From Mesorhizobium escarrei (lineage in GTDB: Bacteria; Pseudomonadota; Alphaproteobacteria; Rhizobiales; Rhizobiaceae), in NCBI RefSeq assembly GCF_935825525.1, contig NZ_CAKXZT010000157.1, forward strand, positions 36,103 through 100,102: a stretch of 64,000 nucleotides of DNA. The letters are read 5' to 3'. Positions 1 to 11,234 of the stretch are shown here, piece after piece. Under the pieces are notes generated by a model. That model was not told where the DNA came from and made no database searches. It worked only from the letters and a program-made list of their open reading frames with translations. The stretch's first letter is position 1. Each line of letters opens with the position of its first letter. Position numbers and translations under genes: made by a program.

Positions 1-64
1 CTACTGCCCTACTGCCCTACTGCCCTACTGCCCTACTGCCCTACTGCCCTACTGCCCTACTGCC
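1..64. repeat. 8-bp tandem repeat (CTACTGCC) x8
   Basis: Eight perfect head-to-tail copies of CTACTGCC fill the first 64 bases and stop abruptly just before the carB promoter. The array starts at the window edge, so its true length is unknown. Such an array can change copy number by slippage. The perfect identity of the units suggests it is recent or active. Confidence 0.95.
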
Positions 65-79
65 TCGCATTTTAGGGGG

Positions 80-108
80 TTACATCCGGCAAAACTCTTC
101 CCTATAAG
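80..108 (+). promoter_or_regulatory. Putative carB promoter
   Basis: TTACAT at 80-85, a 17-bp spacer and TATAAG at 103-108 make a plausible housekeeping promoter about 95 bp ahead of carB. It lies 15 bp after the end of the tandem repeat array. The assignment is by pattern only. Confidence 0.45.
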
Positions 109-142
109 GCCCTCCTAGCCTGATACCAGAATCGCGAGCACA

Positions 143-170
143 ACCGGCCGGGTCCTCCCGTCCGGTTTTT
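143..170 (+). terminator. Terminator-like hairpin in the carB leader
   Basis: ACCGG, CGGG, a TCCT loop, CCCG and CCGGT form a hairpin with one C/T mismatch, followed at once by a run of five T. It ends 32 bp before the carB start and lies downstream of the putative promoter. It would therefore either end readthrough from an upstream gene or act as an attenuator of carB. Confidence 0.55.
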
Positions 171-202
171 CGTGCAAGCCGCCTGCCGAACGGACCCTCG
201 AT

Positions 203-3700
<3,498 letters not shown>

Positions 3701-3710
3701 GCGATTAGCC

Positions 3711-3780
3711 AATCTCCCTCCTTGTGGGGGAGATGCCAAGTGCTGGCAAAGAGGGCAGGCCAGAGGGGGTGCGTCCCGCC
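3711..3780. repeat. Short palindromic intergenic repeat
   Basis: ATCTCCC (3712-3718) pairs with GGGGAGAT (3727-3734), followed by a GC-rich tail that resembles the small palindromic elements found after many rhizobial genes. It lies 11 bp after the carB stop and could act as a transcript 3' end. There is no T run, so termination is uncertain. Confidence 0.5.
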
Positions 3781-3893
3781 AACGTCGCGATTCTAACTGC
3801 ACCCGATCTCCGTCCAGGACTATCGCACCGAGCCGCGGCACCCGAGGATCATGCGAAATCCCTGATGAAGGGCACGCTGTGCCGTCGCTCGGC

Positions 3894-4358
3894 TCAGTTG
3901 AGAAACCCAATAAACCGTCCGGCGAACAGCACCGACGTCCACAGCACCAGCGACAGCACCGCCAGGATGGTGACGGTTCCGCCGGCCGGCTCGTCGCCGC
4001 CTTTTGCGTGGCGCATGAAGACGAGGAAGTTGGCGCCGGCGAGAAGGATGAGTGTCATCTTGGTGAGGAAAATCGGCATCGCCGCGTACTCGCTCGCCCT
4101 GACTGAAAAGAGCAGCGATCCCGTGACAAGCGCGCCGGCAAACGCGGCCAACGCGGTGCGACGCAGGAGCGCGATGAACGCCGCCTGCGGCAGCGAACGG
4201 AAGGCGCCCAAGATCCTGAGGTCCATCAGCCAGACGCTGGTCAGCAGCGCACCGATCGACATGATGTGCAGCGCATTGACCATGGGGTAGGCGACGAAGG
4301 AGGCCTTCAGTGCCCGCACCAAGGCGAGTTGCTCGATGCCGGCGAGGTACCAGTCCAT
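3894..4358 (-). CDS. DUF6644-like small integral membrane protein
   Basis: A 154-residue hydrophobic protein with about four predicted membrane segments, separated by short charged loops. It is the second gene of a pair: its start directly follows the stop of the DUF6152-type gene upstream on the same strand. The two families commonly occur together, which suggests a shared inner-membrane/periplasmic role. No catalytic motif is visible and the function is unknown. The family name is from memory of similar pairs. Confidence 0.75.
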   Translation of the reverse strand: MDWYLAGIEQLALVRALKASFVAYPMVNALHIMSIGALLTSVWLMDLRILGAFRSLPQAAFIALLRRTALAAFAGALVTGSLLFSVRASEYAAMPIFLTKMTLILLAGANFLVFMRHAKGGDEPAGGTVTILAVLSLVLWTSVLFAGRFIGFLN

Positions 4359-4748
4359 TCAAGCCGGCGGGACGCGGTCGGGATAGACGTCATAAGCCTT
4401 GCCGTTGACGATGATGCGGGCTGCTTTCATCCACTTCTCGGTTTCGTCGCGCGAGCGGTGGCCGATCGCGGTCACCTCGTCGCCGACTTTGGCGACCTCC
4501 TCTGTGAAGCCGGCGGCGATCGTGCGGGACGGCGGCGCCAAATCCACCCGCCAGGCTTCTCCCTCGGCGTCGACATCCAGTGTGGCGTGCGGATTGCCGA
4601 TATAGATGGCTGTGATCTTGCCCCGGAGCTCAAAAAACCCTTCCTGGGTCCACGACCAGCCGTGATGGGCATAGGCTGCGGTGGCGGCGGCAAGGATCAC
4701 TGCCGCTGTCAGCGTGACGGTCCGAATCCCGTTGAAAGGTGACTGCAT
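4359..4748 (-). CDS. DUF6152-family secreted protein
   Basis: A 129-residue protein with an N-terminal signal peptide ending near residue 28 (AAYA-HHGWSW). The mature part starts with HHGW, continues with a beta-rich region containing GNPHATLDVD, and ends in a small OB-like region. HHGW and GNPHA are typical of DUF6152 proteins. The two histidines at the mature N-terminus could bind metal, but this is inference. It abuts the membrane protein gene downstream, so the two are very probably cotranscribed. Confidence 0.8.
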   Translation of the reverse strand: MQSPFNGIRTVTLTAAVILAAATAAYAHHGWSWTQEGFFELRGKITAIYIGNPHATLDVDAEGEAWRVDLAPPSRTIAAGFTEEVAKVGDEVTAIGHRSRDETEKWMKAARIIVNGKAYDVYPDRVPPA

Positions 4749-4997
4749 TGCTCGCCTCCTCGGCTCATCCCGCTAATCGAGAGTAGGTCACGGCGCGACA
4801 ACGTCAAATCACATCGGTGCGAAGGCCTACCGTGACGGACGCCACGTGCCGTTCGTCCAAGCGCCGCCCAATCAATCACCGCAATGAACGGTCCGGTCTT
4901 GCTTATGACATCCATGCGCGCCATGTTCGGCCCCTACCCGCCGCTCTTCTTCTCCATTGAATGAAGGTCGGAGACTCAGATCTGAACGAGGCACATC

Positions 4998-5318
4998 ATG
5001 AGCAGTATGAGAGACCGTCAGGAAGGCTTCGAAAAGAAGTTTGCGATGGACGAGGACACGAAGTTCAGGGTCATGGCGCGCCGTAACAAGCTGCTCGGCC
5101 TATGGGCCGCCGAGAAGCTCGGCAAAACCGGCGAGGACGCCGACGCCTATGCGAAAGAGGTGGTGCGCGCGGACTTCGAAGAGGCCGGGGACGACGACGT
5201 GTTGCGCAAGCTACGCGCCGATTTCGACGCGGCGGGCGTCGCCCAGTCGGATGTTCAGATTCGCGGCGTCATGAACGACCTGCTGGCGACGGCGGTCGAG
5301 CAGATCAAAAACACCTGA
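4998..5318 (+). CDS. DUF1476 protein, F1-ATPase zeta-type inhibitor
   Basis: A 106-residue, highly charged, mostly helical cytoplasmic protein. The opening MRDRQEGFEKKFA and the core FRVMARRNKLLGLWAAEKLG are hallmarks of the alphaproteobacterial DUF1476 family. The Paracoccus member is the zeta subunit, which binds F1-ATP synthase and blocks ATP hydrolysis. Function here is by family. It is a single-gene unit that ends in a hairpin and T-rich terminator starting 10 bp after the stop. Confidence 0.9.
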   Translation: MSSMRDRQEGFEKKFAMDEDTKFRVMARRNKLLGLWAAEKLGKTGEDADAYAKEVVRADFEEAGDDDVLRKLRADFDAAGVAQSDVQIRGVMNDLLATAVEQIKNT

Positions 5319-5328
5319 TAGCAGTTCC

Positions 5329-5366
5329 AGCTTAAAGCGCGCCCCGACGCGCTTTAAGCTCTCTTT
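5329..5366 (+). terminator. Intrinsic terminator of the DUF1476 gene
   Basis: A perfect 13-bp inverted repeat has left arm AGCTTAAAGCGCG (5329-5341) and right arm CGCGCTTTAAGCT (5348-5360), followed by CTCTTTT. It forms one end of a dispersed repeat element. Confidence 0.8.
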
Positions 5367-5434
5367 TATGCGTTTTCCCAAAACCGCTGCGCATCTCGGG
5401 TCAGGCCCGAGGGCATGCGTTTCGGCGACATGCA
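5329..5434. repeat. Modular intergenic repeat, copy A
   Basis: Read on the minus strand, this block matches the elements at 8052-8149 and 19381-19509. The shared modules, in order, are a CATGCCCTCGGGCCTGACCCGAG hairpin (written here as one palindromic module), TGCGCAGCGGTTTT, and a GCGCG/CGCGC terminator hairpin. It fills almost the whole gap between two convergent genes and ends on the stop codon of the DUF4142 gene. Confidence 0.8.
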
Positions 5435-5986
5435 TTAGCTGTGGGCGGCCACCAGATCCTTTAAGCGCTCTTCGTGCATCCGTAGCGTCGGTAGCATCTT
5501 CTTGGCGAATTCCTTCAGCGCCGGATCTTCGCCCGACTGCGCATAGGTTGAAAACAGCGCCAGCGCCTGCTTGTGCGCCTCGGTCTGCAGGAGGATGTAT
5601 TTCGCCTGGAATTCATCGCCATCGAGGTTCTTGAGCTGGTCCAGCATCGCTTGATCCTTTGGCAACAGGGCGGGGCCGCTCGCTGTCACCGAGGCCGTGG
5701 TCTGGCTCTGTTCGAGAGCTGCCTTGAAATCCTCGCCAGCCTTGGTGTGATCCCTAACCATCAGCGAGGCGAAATCCTTCACATCGGCGGCGACATTCTT
5801 TTGTTCGGCCAGCTTGCTGCTTTCAATCTCGAACCGGTTGGCGCTGGGGACGGTTCTGGAGAAGGTCTCGGTGTCGATCCTGGTTTCATCGACAACAGGT
5901 ATATCGGCCGGCGCGGTGGACTGGGCGAAGGCCGCCGGCGCGCCGGCAAGCAAGGCGACCATGGCGAGCGTGAGATGCGTTTTCAC
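5435..5986 (-). CDS. DUF4142-family secreted protein
   Basis: A 183-residue exported protein. A GTG start at 5986 is chosen because GGAG lies 7 bases upstream and a clean signal peptide (MKTHLTLAM...AFAQ, cleavage near residue 20) follows at once. The longer open frame upstream has no such features. The mature part is a helical, ferritin-like DUF4142 domain (residues about 45-180) with the usual EIESSKLA, FASLMVRDHTKA and TEAHKQAL blocks. These periplasmic four-helix proteins are linked to stress but have no defined reaction. Its stop codon is the border of a repeat element. Confidence 0.85.
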   Translation of the reverse strand: MKTHLTLAMVALLAGAPAAFAQSTAPADIPVVDETRIDTETFSRTVPSANRFEIESSKLAEQKNVAADVKDFASLMVRDHTKAGEDFKAALEQSQTTASVTASGPALLPKDQAMLDQLKNLDGDEFQAKYILLQTEAHKQALALFSTYAQSGEDPALKEFAKKMLPTLRMHEERLKDLVAAHS

Positions 5987-6062
5987 AGGAAATCTCCAAG
6001 TGTGTGTGTCCTCGGAGACTCCAACGCGACACAAGCGGCGAAGTTGCGCGACGGAGATAAGG

Positions 6063-6806
6063 TCAGTGGCAGCACGCGCCGTCATACTGCAACTGCTCGT
6101 CCCAGTCCGGCCGGCCCTCCGGTGTGAAATCCATCAGGTTCCACAACGGCTCGCAAGTCCCGATGGCGCGCGGATCCTGACCGGGTTCGGACGGCGCGAA
6201 GCCAAGCTCCGAACTCCAGAAATGCCGGATGCCATCGGCGTCGCGATGGAATACCGACAGCATCGGCAACTGCGCGCCGTCGTCGGCCTCGGCGTGGTAG
6301 TCGCGCTTGAAGCTGTTGCCGGCCGATGAGAGCAGCCGCATGTTCGTCCAGCCGCGATCGCGGCCAAGCGTGATCAGGTTTTCAAGCGCGGTCTTGCCCA
6401 CAACGGCGAAATTGAACCCGGCGGCCTCGAGATGGCCGATGGCGCCGTCGAACTGGTCGAGCAGCGCCGTGCAGGAGGGGCATGGCTGGTCCGGACGCGG
6501 GAGCTTGGCCGTGCCGCCGCTTGTTGCCACGTCGCGCGTCTCCTGCGGGTGGCGCGGAAACATCATCGAGTAGACGATCAGCGTGTCCTTGCCGGGCGAA
6601 AACAGCTCCGACAGTTTTATGCGGGCCGGCTTGCCGTCGGCGCCTAGCCCGTCGAACACATAATCCTGTGGCACCAGCCCACCCGGCGGCAGTGCCCGGC
6701 GGGCGACGGCCACATCCTCCATGGCGCGGCGCAGCTCGATCTCCTTCTGCAAGAGGATTTCGCGGGCGGCGCGGTATTCCTGGGTTTCGTTGGGAAAGGT
6801 GATCAT
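6063..6806 (-). CDS. DUF899 thioredoxin-like protein
   Basis: A 247-residue cytoplasmic protein of the DUF899 family, a thioredoxin-fold group. The CPSC motif near residue 110 sits where thioredoxins have CxxC. Three ATGs lie close together at the front. The one at 6806 has GGAG six bases upstream, so it is preferred over 6812 and 6818. The protein ends DWDEQLQYDGACCH, with two adjacent cysteines. The substrate is unknown and a redox role is inferred from the fold only. Confidence 0.82.
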   Translation of the reverse strand: MITFPNETQEYRAAREILLQKEIELRRAMEDVAVARRALPPGGLVPQDYVFDGLGADGKPARIKLSELFSPGKDTLIVYSMMFPRHPQETRDVATSGGTAKLPRPDQPCPSCTALLDQFDGAIGHLEAAGFNFAVVGKTALENLITLGRDRGWTNMRLLSSAGNSFKRDYHAEADDGAQLPMLSVFHRDADGIRHFWSSELGFAPSEPGQDPRAIGTCEPLWNLMDFTPEGRPDWDEQLQYDGACCH

Positions 6807-6960
6807 CGTCATCTCCATCTGCCGTGCTTTTGGCGGCGCGCGCCCTAAGCGGCAGCGCACCTTACCTCTCAAGGACGCATCGCGAAGCAGAGTTCCGACA
6901 TTTTGCACGCCTGGCCCGGCGATGAGGCCTTAACGGCTCCGCCTTGGCCAGGGACAGAGG

Positions 6961-7392
6961 CTACTGCGGCGGCACTGGGCAGCTTGCATCGCCCTCCTGG
7001 CAGTTGAGATAGTCTTGAAAATCCTTCAGCCTGATGTCGGTGAGGCTCTCCTTGCAGCTGGCGATGACCATCGGATACACGCTGCCTGCCATATCGGGCG
7101 GGCCGCCCTGGAAAGCGCATTCGGCATCGCGAAAGGCGACCCAGGCGCGCTGCGCGCCGACCAGCAGCTTCTTCGTCGCAGCGTCGTCCTTCAGCCGGCC
7201 CTCGATCTGCCTGTAAGCGTGGTTGAGCTTCTTGTCGGCTTCGGTGAACGACTTACCGGCGCATTCGTTCATGGCCGCCTGGTCCTGTGCGTCTGCGCAA
7301 TCGTCGGCACGCGCAACGCCCGCAAGAAGCGGAAGGGCGAGGATCACCAGACCGGTTTTGGCCAGACCGGTTTTGAAATGTAAAAGCCGCAT
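6961..7392 (-). CDS. LprI/DUF1311-family secreted protein
   Basis: A 143-residue protein with a signal peptide ending near residue 29 (GVARA-DDCADA). The mature part is the lysozyme-inhibitor LprI-like (DUF1311) domain. It has CADAQDQAAMNECAG, LVGAQRAWVAFRDAEC and the later SCKESL, with cysteines spaced for two disulfides. M. tuberculosis LprI inhibits lysozyme, but most family members have no tested function. No operon partner is evident. Confidence 0.85.
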   Translation of the reverse strand: MRLLHFKTGLAKTGLVILALPLLAGVARADDCADAQDQAAMNECAGKSFTEADKKLNHAYRQIEGRLKDDAATKKLLVGAQRAWVAFRDAECAFQGGPPDMAGSVYPMVIASCKESLTDIRLKDFQDYLNCQEGDASCPVPPQ

Positions 7393-7549
7393 CGTGTTTC
7401 TCCGGTTTCGGTCGAGACCCCGCCCGCGGCACGAAAGCCGCAGGATCGCAGCTTAACGCCCGAACGGTTGCCGGCAAGATGCAGCCTGCCGCCTTGGTGG
7501 ACACTTCGTTTCCGCACAATGCTCGCTGATCGGCTTCGCCAACCGCTCC

Positions 7550-8038
7550 TCACCCCGCCCAGTCGACTTCGAACATCCCCAGCCGTTCATAAAGCCTGAC
7601 CGCGGCAGCATTCTCAACCGTGTTGGTTTTGAGATCGACATGCGCAGCGCCCCGTGCGTGAAAGGCGGTGAAGACGTGCCACATCAGCGCTTCGGCGATG
7701 CCTCGGCCGCGCGCCTCGGGGTGGACGGCAAGGTCTTTCACGAACGCTCTCGTCCAGCACAGTGCCGCCCCCGCCAGCCGACCCTTGCCGTCGATAACCA
7801 GGAAACACAAGGCAGGGTCGAACTCTGCGTCGCTTGAAATGCGCGGCCACCATTCGTCGAACGGCCCGTCGGCGCCGTCGTCGAAGACGGTGGTCAGCAG
7901 CGTATGCAAAGCGAGCGCGTCGGCGGCCTCAAAGCCGCGCATGACAAAACCTTCCGGCCAGCGCGGCGGGACGAGCGTGTCGTCGAGGATCTTGCGCAGC
8001 CTGATGTCGTTCGGCGCCGGCGGGCGCGGCTCAGGCAT
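7550..8038 (-). CDS. GNAT-family N-acetyltransferase
   Basis: A 162-residue GNAT acetyltransferase. The acetyl-CoA binding motif A is visible as KDLAVHPEARGRGIAEALM (about residues 100-118), followed by NTVENAAAVRLYERLGM typical of the C-terminal half. The start at 8038 (MPEPRPPAP) is preferred. An upstream ATG at 8095 would make the first 19 residues come from a dispersed repeat element. The substrate cannot be read from the sequence. Confidence 0.85.
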   Translation of the reverse strand: MPEPRPPAPNDIRLRKILDDTLVPPRWPEGFVMRGFEAADALALHTLLTTVFDDGADGPFDEWWPRISSDAEFDPALCFLVIDGKGRLAGAALCWTRAFVKDLAVHPEARGRGIAEALMWHVFTAFHARGAAHVDLKTNTVENAAAVRLYERLGMFEVDWAG

Positions 8039-8051
8039 GGTGTTCAATGCC

Positions 8052-8149
8052 TGTCGCGCAAAAGTGCGCAGCGGTTTTGCGATAACGACATGCATAAAAA
8101 CAAGAACAAAAAGCGTGTCGCATGTATCCGTTCACACGCGACGCGCTTT
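8052..8149. repeat. Modular intergenic repeat, copy B
   Basis: Same orientation as copy C at 19.4 kb. It shares TGCGCAGCGGTTTT, an ACATGCA...AACAAGAA linker, and the terminal hairpin GCGTGTCGC...GCGACGCGC. It lacks the CCTCGGGCCTGACCCGAGG hairpin module present in copies A and C. It fills the gap between the GNAT start and the transglycosylase stop. Confidence 0.8.
8095..8149 (-). terminator. Intrinsic terminator of the lytic transglycosylase gene
   Basis: Read on the minus strand, AAAGCGCGTCGC (8149-8138) pairs with GCGACACGCTTT (8121-8110), followed by a T-rich tract. It is supplied by repeat copy B and begins in the stop codon. Confidence 0.75.
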
Positions 8150-9012
8150 TAGGCGTCGGGCTGCAGGCGACGCCGAACCCGGTCGCGGCCAAGGCCGGTT
8201 TGTTCCAGCATGCCCTTGCGCTTGGCGTCGTAATAATAGCCGCTCTGGTAGAGCCGGTCGGCGCGCTTGGCGTTGCCGCCGGCCACCAGCCAGGCGCCGC
8301 GCAGATATTTCACCGCATATTTCAGATTGGTCTCGGCGTCGAACAACCCGCTCGCCGGCCCATCATAGCCCATGCCGCGCGCCGTCGCATGCTTGATCTG
8401 CATCAGCCCCCAATGGCCGCGATTGTAGGCCTTGGGATTGAAGGTGCTCTCGCGCTTGACGACGCGGCGCACCAAATCGACCGGAACCTGATAGAGGACG
8501 GCATATTTCTCGATCAGCCGCTCGATCTCGCCGCGCGGGCCCGCCGAATACTCCTTGGCAGGGCTGGTCGAAAGCAGGGCGGACGGATTCTCAGGCACGA
8601 CATAGGCGGCCTGCTGAACGCCTGGCATCGTTTTGCCTGTCTCGCCGGTGACCGGCATCGCAACGGCGGCGGTCGCATAGACAGGTGCTGCGCTGGCTGG
8701 CGCGGCATCGGCCGTCATGGCTGCAGGTGCAGTTGCGGCCAACGGAGTCGGGCCGGCAAAGGCGGCTGGCTGGGCAGGCATCGCGGTGGGATCGACCGTC
8801 AGCGCCGCCGTCTGGACGGGCGCCATGCCGGACGATTCCGGCAGCACCGAAACCGTGTCGGGCAGCGCCAGCGCATAGCCGGCATCGCTACCAGCTGCGG
8901 CGGTTTCAGTCAGCGAAGGCACGGCCTTGGTCTGCGAGGTCGAAGTGCAGCCGCTGAGACCGGCCGCAGCGAGCATCACGCCGATCGCGGGAAAGATGAT
9001 TTTTGCTGGCAA
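8149..9012 (-). CDS. Lytic transglycosylase lipoprotein, SLT domain
   Basis: A 287-residue predicted outer-membrane lipoprotein that cleaves peptidoglycan. The lipobox LSGC puts the acylated cysteine at residue 22. A long Ala/Pro/Thr-rich linker covers about residues 25-150. The SLT domain follows, with the catalytic glutamate in VKRESTFNP (about 190), GLMQIKHATARGMGY and NLKYAVKYLRG. Asp is absent after the lipobox Cys, consistent with outer-membrane sorting. The gene ends in a repeat-borne terminator. Confidence 0.92.
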   Translation of the reverse strand: MPAKIIFPAIGVMLAAAGLSGCTSTSQTKAVPSLTETAAAGSDAGYALALPDTVSVLPESSGMAPVQTAALTVDPTAMPAQPAAFAGPTPLAATAPAAMTADAAPASAAPVYATAAVAMPVTGETGKTMPGVQQAAYVVPENPSALLSTSPAKEYSAGPRGEIERLIEKYAVLYQVPVDLVRRVVKRESTFNPKAYNRGHWGLMQIKHATARGMGYDGPASGLFDAETNLKYAVKYLRGAWLVAGGNAKRADRLYQSGYYYDAKRKGMLEQTGLGRDRVRRRLQPDA

Positions 9013-9189
9013 GCCGCGCTCGGGTCCGATTCGTCTGTTAAGAAGTCCTTACACCAGCGGCTTTCCCCCGGCAATCCGCAGCCAGTTGGGATTTCGAATG
9101 GTTTTCGGGTGGCAACAGACCCCTGAAAATGCGATATCCGTTCTCGATATGTACTGATCGTCACCCGTTTCTTCGGAAAGGAGCGCATC

Positions 9190-9759
9190 ATGGAAAGCAC
9201 TTCTCAAGCCATCGTCGGCCACGCCGTCTTCGAAACCGTGATCGGCTTCATGGGCATCGCCTGGAGCGAGGGTGGCCTGACCCGGCTCTGCTTGCCCCAG
9301 CGCAGCCGCGACGCCGTGGAACGGCGGCTACTGCGCCATGCCGGCAACGCCGCTTCGAGCGCCCGACCGCAATGGGTTACCGAGCTGATCGCGTCGATAA
9401 AGGCCTATGCCGCCGGCGAGGACGTGGATTTCTCCGGTGTGCCGGTCGATCTCACCGGCGTCGACGATTTCCGCCTCGCAATCTACGACGCGGCGCGCAA
9501 GCTCGCCTTCGGCGAGACCACCACCTATGGCGAACTGGCCAAGCGCGCCGGCCATGCCGGGCTGGCGCGAGAGACGGGCGCCGCGCTCGGCGCCAACCCG
9601 GTGCCGCTGGTCATCCCTTGCCACCGCATTGTTGCCGCCGGCGGCAAGATCGGCGGTTTTTCAGCGCCAGGCGGCTCGACCACCAAGGAGAAGATGCTGG
9701 CGATGGAAGGCGTGCGCGTCGGTCCGCCGCCCCCAGCGCAGGTCTCTTTTGGATTTTGA
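9190..9759 (+). CDS. ogt: Methylated-DNA--protein-cysteine methyltransferase
   Basis: A 189-residue suicide DNA-repair protein that moves the alkyl group from O6-alkylguanine to its own cysteine. The active-site motif PCHRIV lies near residue 145, followed by GGFSAPGG. The helix-turn-helix with YGELAKRAG precedes it. There is no N-terminal Ada domain, so this is the stand-alone Ogt form. AAGGAG lies about 7 bases before the ATG. Confidence 0.95.
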   Translation: MESTSQAIVGHAVFETVIGFMGIAWSEGGLTRLCLPQRSRDAVERRLLRHAGNAASSARPQWVTELIASIKAYAAGEDVDFSGVPVDLTGVDDFRLAIYDAARKLAFGETTTYGELAKRAGHAGLARETGAALGANPVPLVIPCHRIVAAGGKIGGFSAPGGSTTKEKMLAMEGVRVGPPPPAQVSFGF

Positions 9760-9771
9760 GGCCCGTCACAG

Positions 9772-10098
9772 CTAGTCAGGAAAGATGCGCCGGCGGAAAT
9801 GCCGGTCTGTTTCCACGCGCTTGCACTTGTAGACGATGCAGGAGTTGGTATCGGCGCTCGGCACCGAAGCGCGTGCCCTGACCTCGCCCATGTCGCAGAA
9901 ACTCTGGCTCCGCACATAACGGTCGTAGAGCGGCAGCCCCGGCGTGCGCGTCGACTGATAACGCAAGATGACGGCGCCTTCCCGTGCGATCGTCGCGCGC
10001 ACCGTGCCGCAGCTCATGCGGCTCGGGTCATAGCGCGAGATCGCCTGCGCCTCGGCGGCGACCAGCGTCAGGCAGGCGGCAAACAGGACAGTTTTCAT
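9772..10098 (-). CDS. Small secreted protein, function unknown
   Basis: A 108-residue protein with a signal peptide (MKTVLFAACLTLVAAEAQA, cleavage near 19). The mature part carries four cysteines (MSCGT, SFCDM, NSCIVYKC) and many basic residues, ending HFRRRIFPD. The start at 10098 is backed by GGGGAGAGG upstream. The larger open frame extending upstream lacks support. I do not recognise a named domain. The cysteine pairing suggests a folded, disulfide-bonded periplasmic protein. Confidence 0.75.
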   Translation of the reverse strand: MKTVLFAACLTLVAAEAQAISRYDPSRMSCGTVRATIAREGAVILRYQSTRTPGLPLYDRYVRSQSFCDMGEVRARASVPSADTNSCIVYKCKRVETDRHFRRRIFPD

Positions 10099-10262
10099 GG
10101 TCCTCTCCCCAAAACAGGACCGGACGCTCGGAGGCGGCACGATCCTTCCCCGCAGCGTGCGCATAGGCGATGCGACCCGCCGCAACGCGCGACGTTGCAA
10201 CGCTTTCACGCGATTGGGGCGGCCGTTGGGCAGCGCCGCATCAGCGCCTTTTTTCGTGCAGT

Positions 10263-10291
10263 CTTGTTTTTTGCGGAGAAGCGGACTATAT
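10263..10291 (+). promoter_or_regulatory. cspA promoter
   Basis: CTTGTT (10263-10268), a 17-bp spacer and CTATAT (10286-10291) match the alphaproteobacterial housekeeping consensus well. Transcription would start near 10298 and give a leader of about 130 nt, as usual for cold-shock genes. The 331-bp gap 10099-10429 holds this promoter and no gene that I can see. Confidence 0.65.
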
Positions 10292-10429
10292 GAGGTCCAT
10301 TGATATTTCGGCCGATCGATCCGGGCCTCGCGATATTCGCGTTTGCTGACGTCTATCTCCAAAATCTCGATACAAACCGGCTGGACTTCGGTTCAGTCAA
10401 GCTAAAGCAAACGTATAAGGACTATCGAA

Positions 10430-10642
10430 ATGGCAACAGGTACGGTCAAGTGGTTTAATTCCACCAAGGGTTTCGGCTTCATCCAGCCTGACAGCGGCGG
10501 CGCGGACGTTTTCGTCCACATCTCCGCAGTCGAGCGCGCTGGGCTGTCGACCCTGGTCGAAGGCCAGAAGATCAACTTCGAGATCGAGCAGGACCGCCGC
10601 ACTGGCAAGTCGTCCGCTGGATCTCTGAGCAAGGCAGCCTGA
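10430..10642 (+). CDS. cspA: Cold-shock domain protein
   Basis: A 70-residue single cold-shock domain that binds single-stranded RNA and DNA and melts mRNA structure. The RNA-binding motifs KGFGFIQ (RNP1) and VFVHISA (RNP2) are intact. Its start MATGTVKWFN is the standard family opening. AAGGA lies about 8 bases before the ATG. The long leader suggests control at the mRNA level. Temperature regulation is inferred from the family, since many rhizobial copies are not cold-induced. Confidence 0.95.
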   Translation: MATGTVKWFNSTKGFGFIQPDSGGADVFVHISAVERAGLSTLVEGQKINFEIEQDRRTGKSSAGSLSKAA

Positions 10643-10808
10643 TTTTGCGAATGGCGCGCGCCGGGCGATAGCTCGGGGCGCGCGGCAAGTCACGGATGTA
10701 CTGACGGTCGCGTGAGAAGCGCGCCGGAGCGAAAAACCCCGACAAGCCGAAGCAGCAGATTGCTGCCGGCCCGGCCAAAGCGCTCCCGATCAGGCTACCA
10801 AGCATGGG

Positions 10809-10834
10809 AAGGCGGGATTTTGTCCCGCCTTTTT
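10809..10834 (+). terminator. Intrinsic terminator
   Basis: AAGGCGGGA (10809-10817) pairs with TCCCGCCTT (10823-10831), followed by a T run. It lies 167 bp after cspA. The intervening stretch has no clear gene, though KNPDKPKQQ-type codons can be read there and a very small gene is not excluded. Confidence 0.8.
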
Positions 10835-10901
10835 GCTGTCCGGATTCCGGATGAAACAGCTATCTTGGCCCTATTGTGCCAATCATGGTATTTTTTCGCC
10901 C

Positions 10902-11114
10902 ATGAGCAAGCTTGAACAGATCGAAAAATCCGTTGCCGAACTGAGTCCTGAGGGACTGAAGGCATTTGCCGCCTGGTTCGAGGCACTGAAAGCGGACAAG
11001 TGGGATCGGCAGATCGAAGCCGACGCCAAGGCTGGCAGGCTGGATAAACTTGCCGAGCAGGCCTTGGCTGACCATCGCGCCGGCCGGACCCGCCCCTGTG
11101 AATCACACGGCTAG
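10902..11114 (+). CDS. Antitoxin-like small protein without visible toxin partner
   Basis: A 70-residue acidic, helical protein (MSKLEQIEKSVAEL...). It has the AWFEALKADKWDRQIEADAKAGRLDKLAEQAL pattern, with a terminal HRAGR, of small proteins usually coded just upstream of a RelE/ParE-type toxin. Here nothing toxin-like follows: the next 110 bp are non-coding and the next gene is a GST on the other strand. The start at 10902 excludes an upstream extension that runs through the terminator. The toxin link is family knowledge and the orphan state is what the sequence shows. Confidence 0.7.
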   Translation: MSKLEQIEKSVAELSPEGLKAFAAWFEALKADKWDRQIEADAKAGRLDKLAEQALADHRAGRTRPCESHG

Positions 11115-11234
11115 GCCTCATCACCCAATTCGAATTCGCGCCACGGCCGAAGGCCGCAAGCCCGACCGGGCGTCGCCCTTTGGCGCGCCCTGTCCGGAGC
11201 GAGCCGCGAAGCGGCGACGAGCGTGAGGACAGAA

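Noticed and set aside
1..64. CRISPR-like array
   Set aside because: Units are contiguous 8-mers without spacers. It is a simple tandem repeat.
8039..8095. N-terminal extension of the GNAT gene
   Set aside because: The extra 19 codons are part of a dispersed repeat, so the ATG at 8038 is a better start.
10712..10915. Small plus-strand frame after cspA
   Set aside because: It runs through an intrinsic terminator (10809-10834) and its codon use is not convincing.
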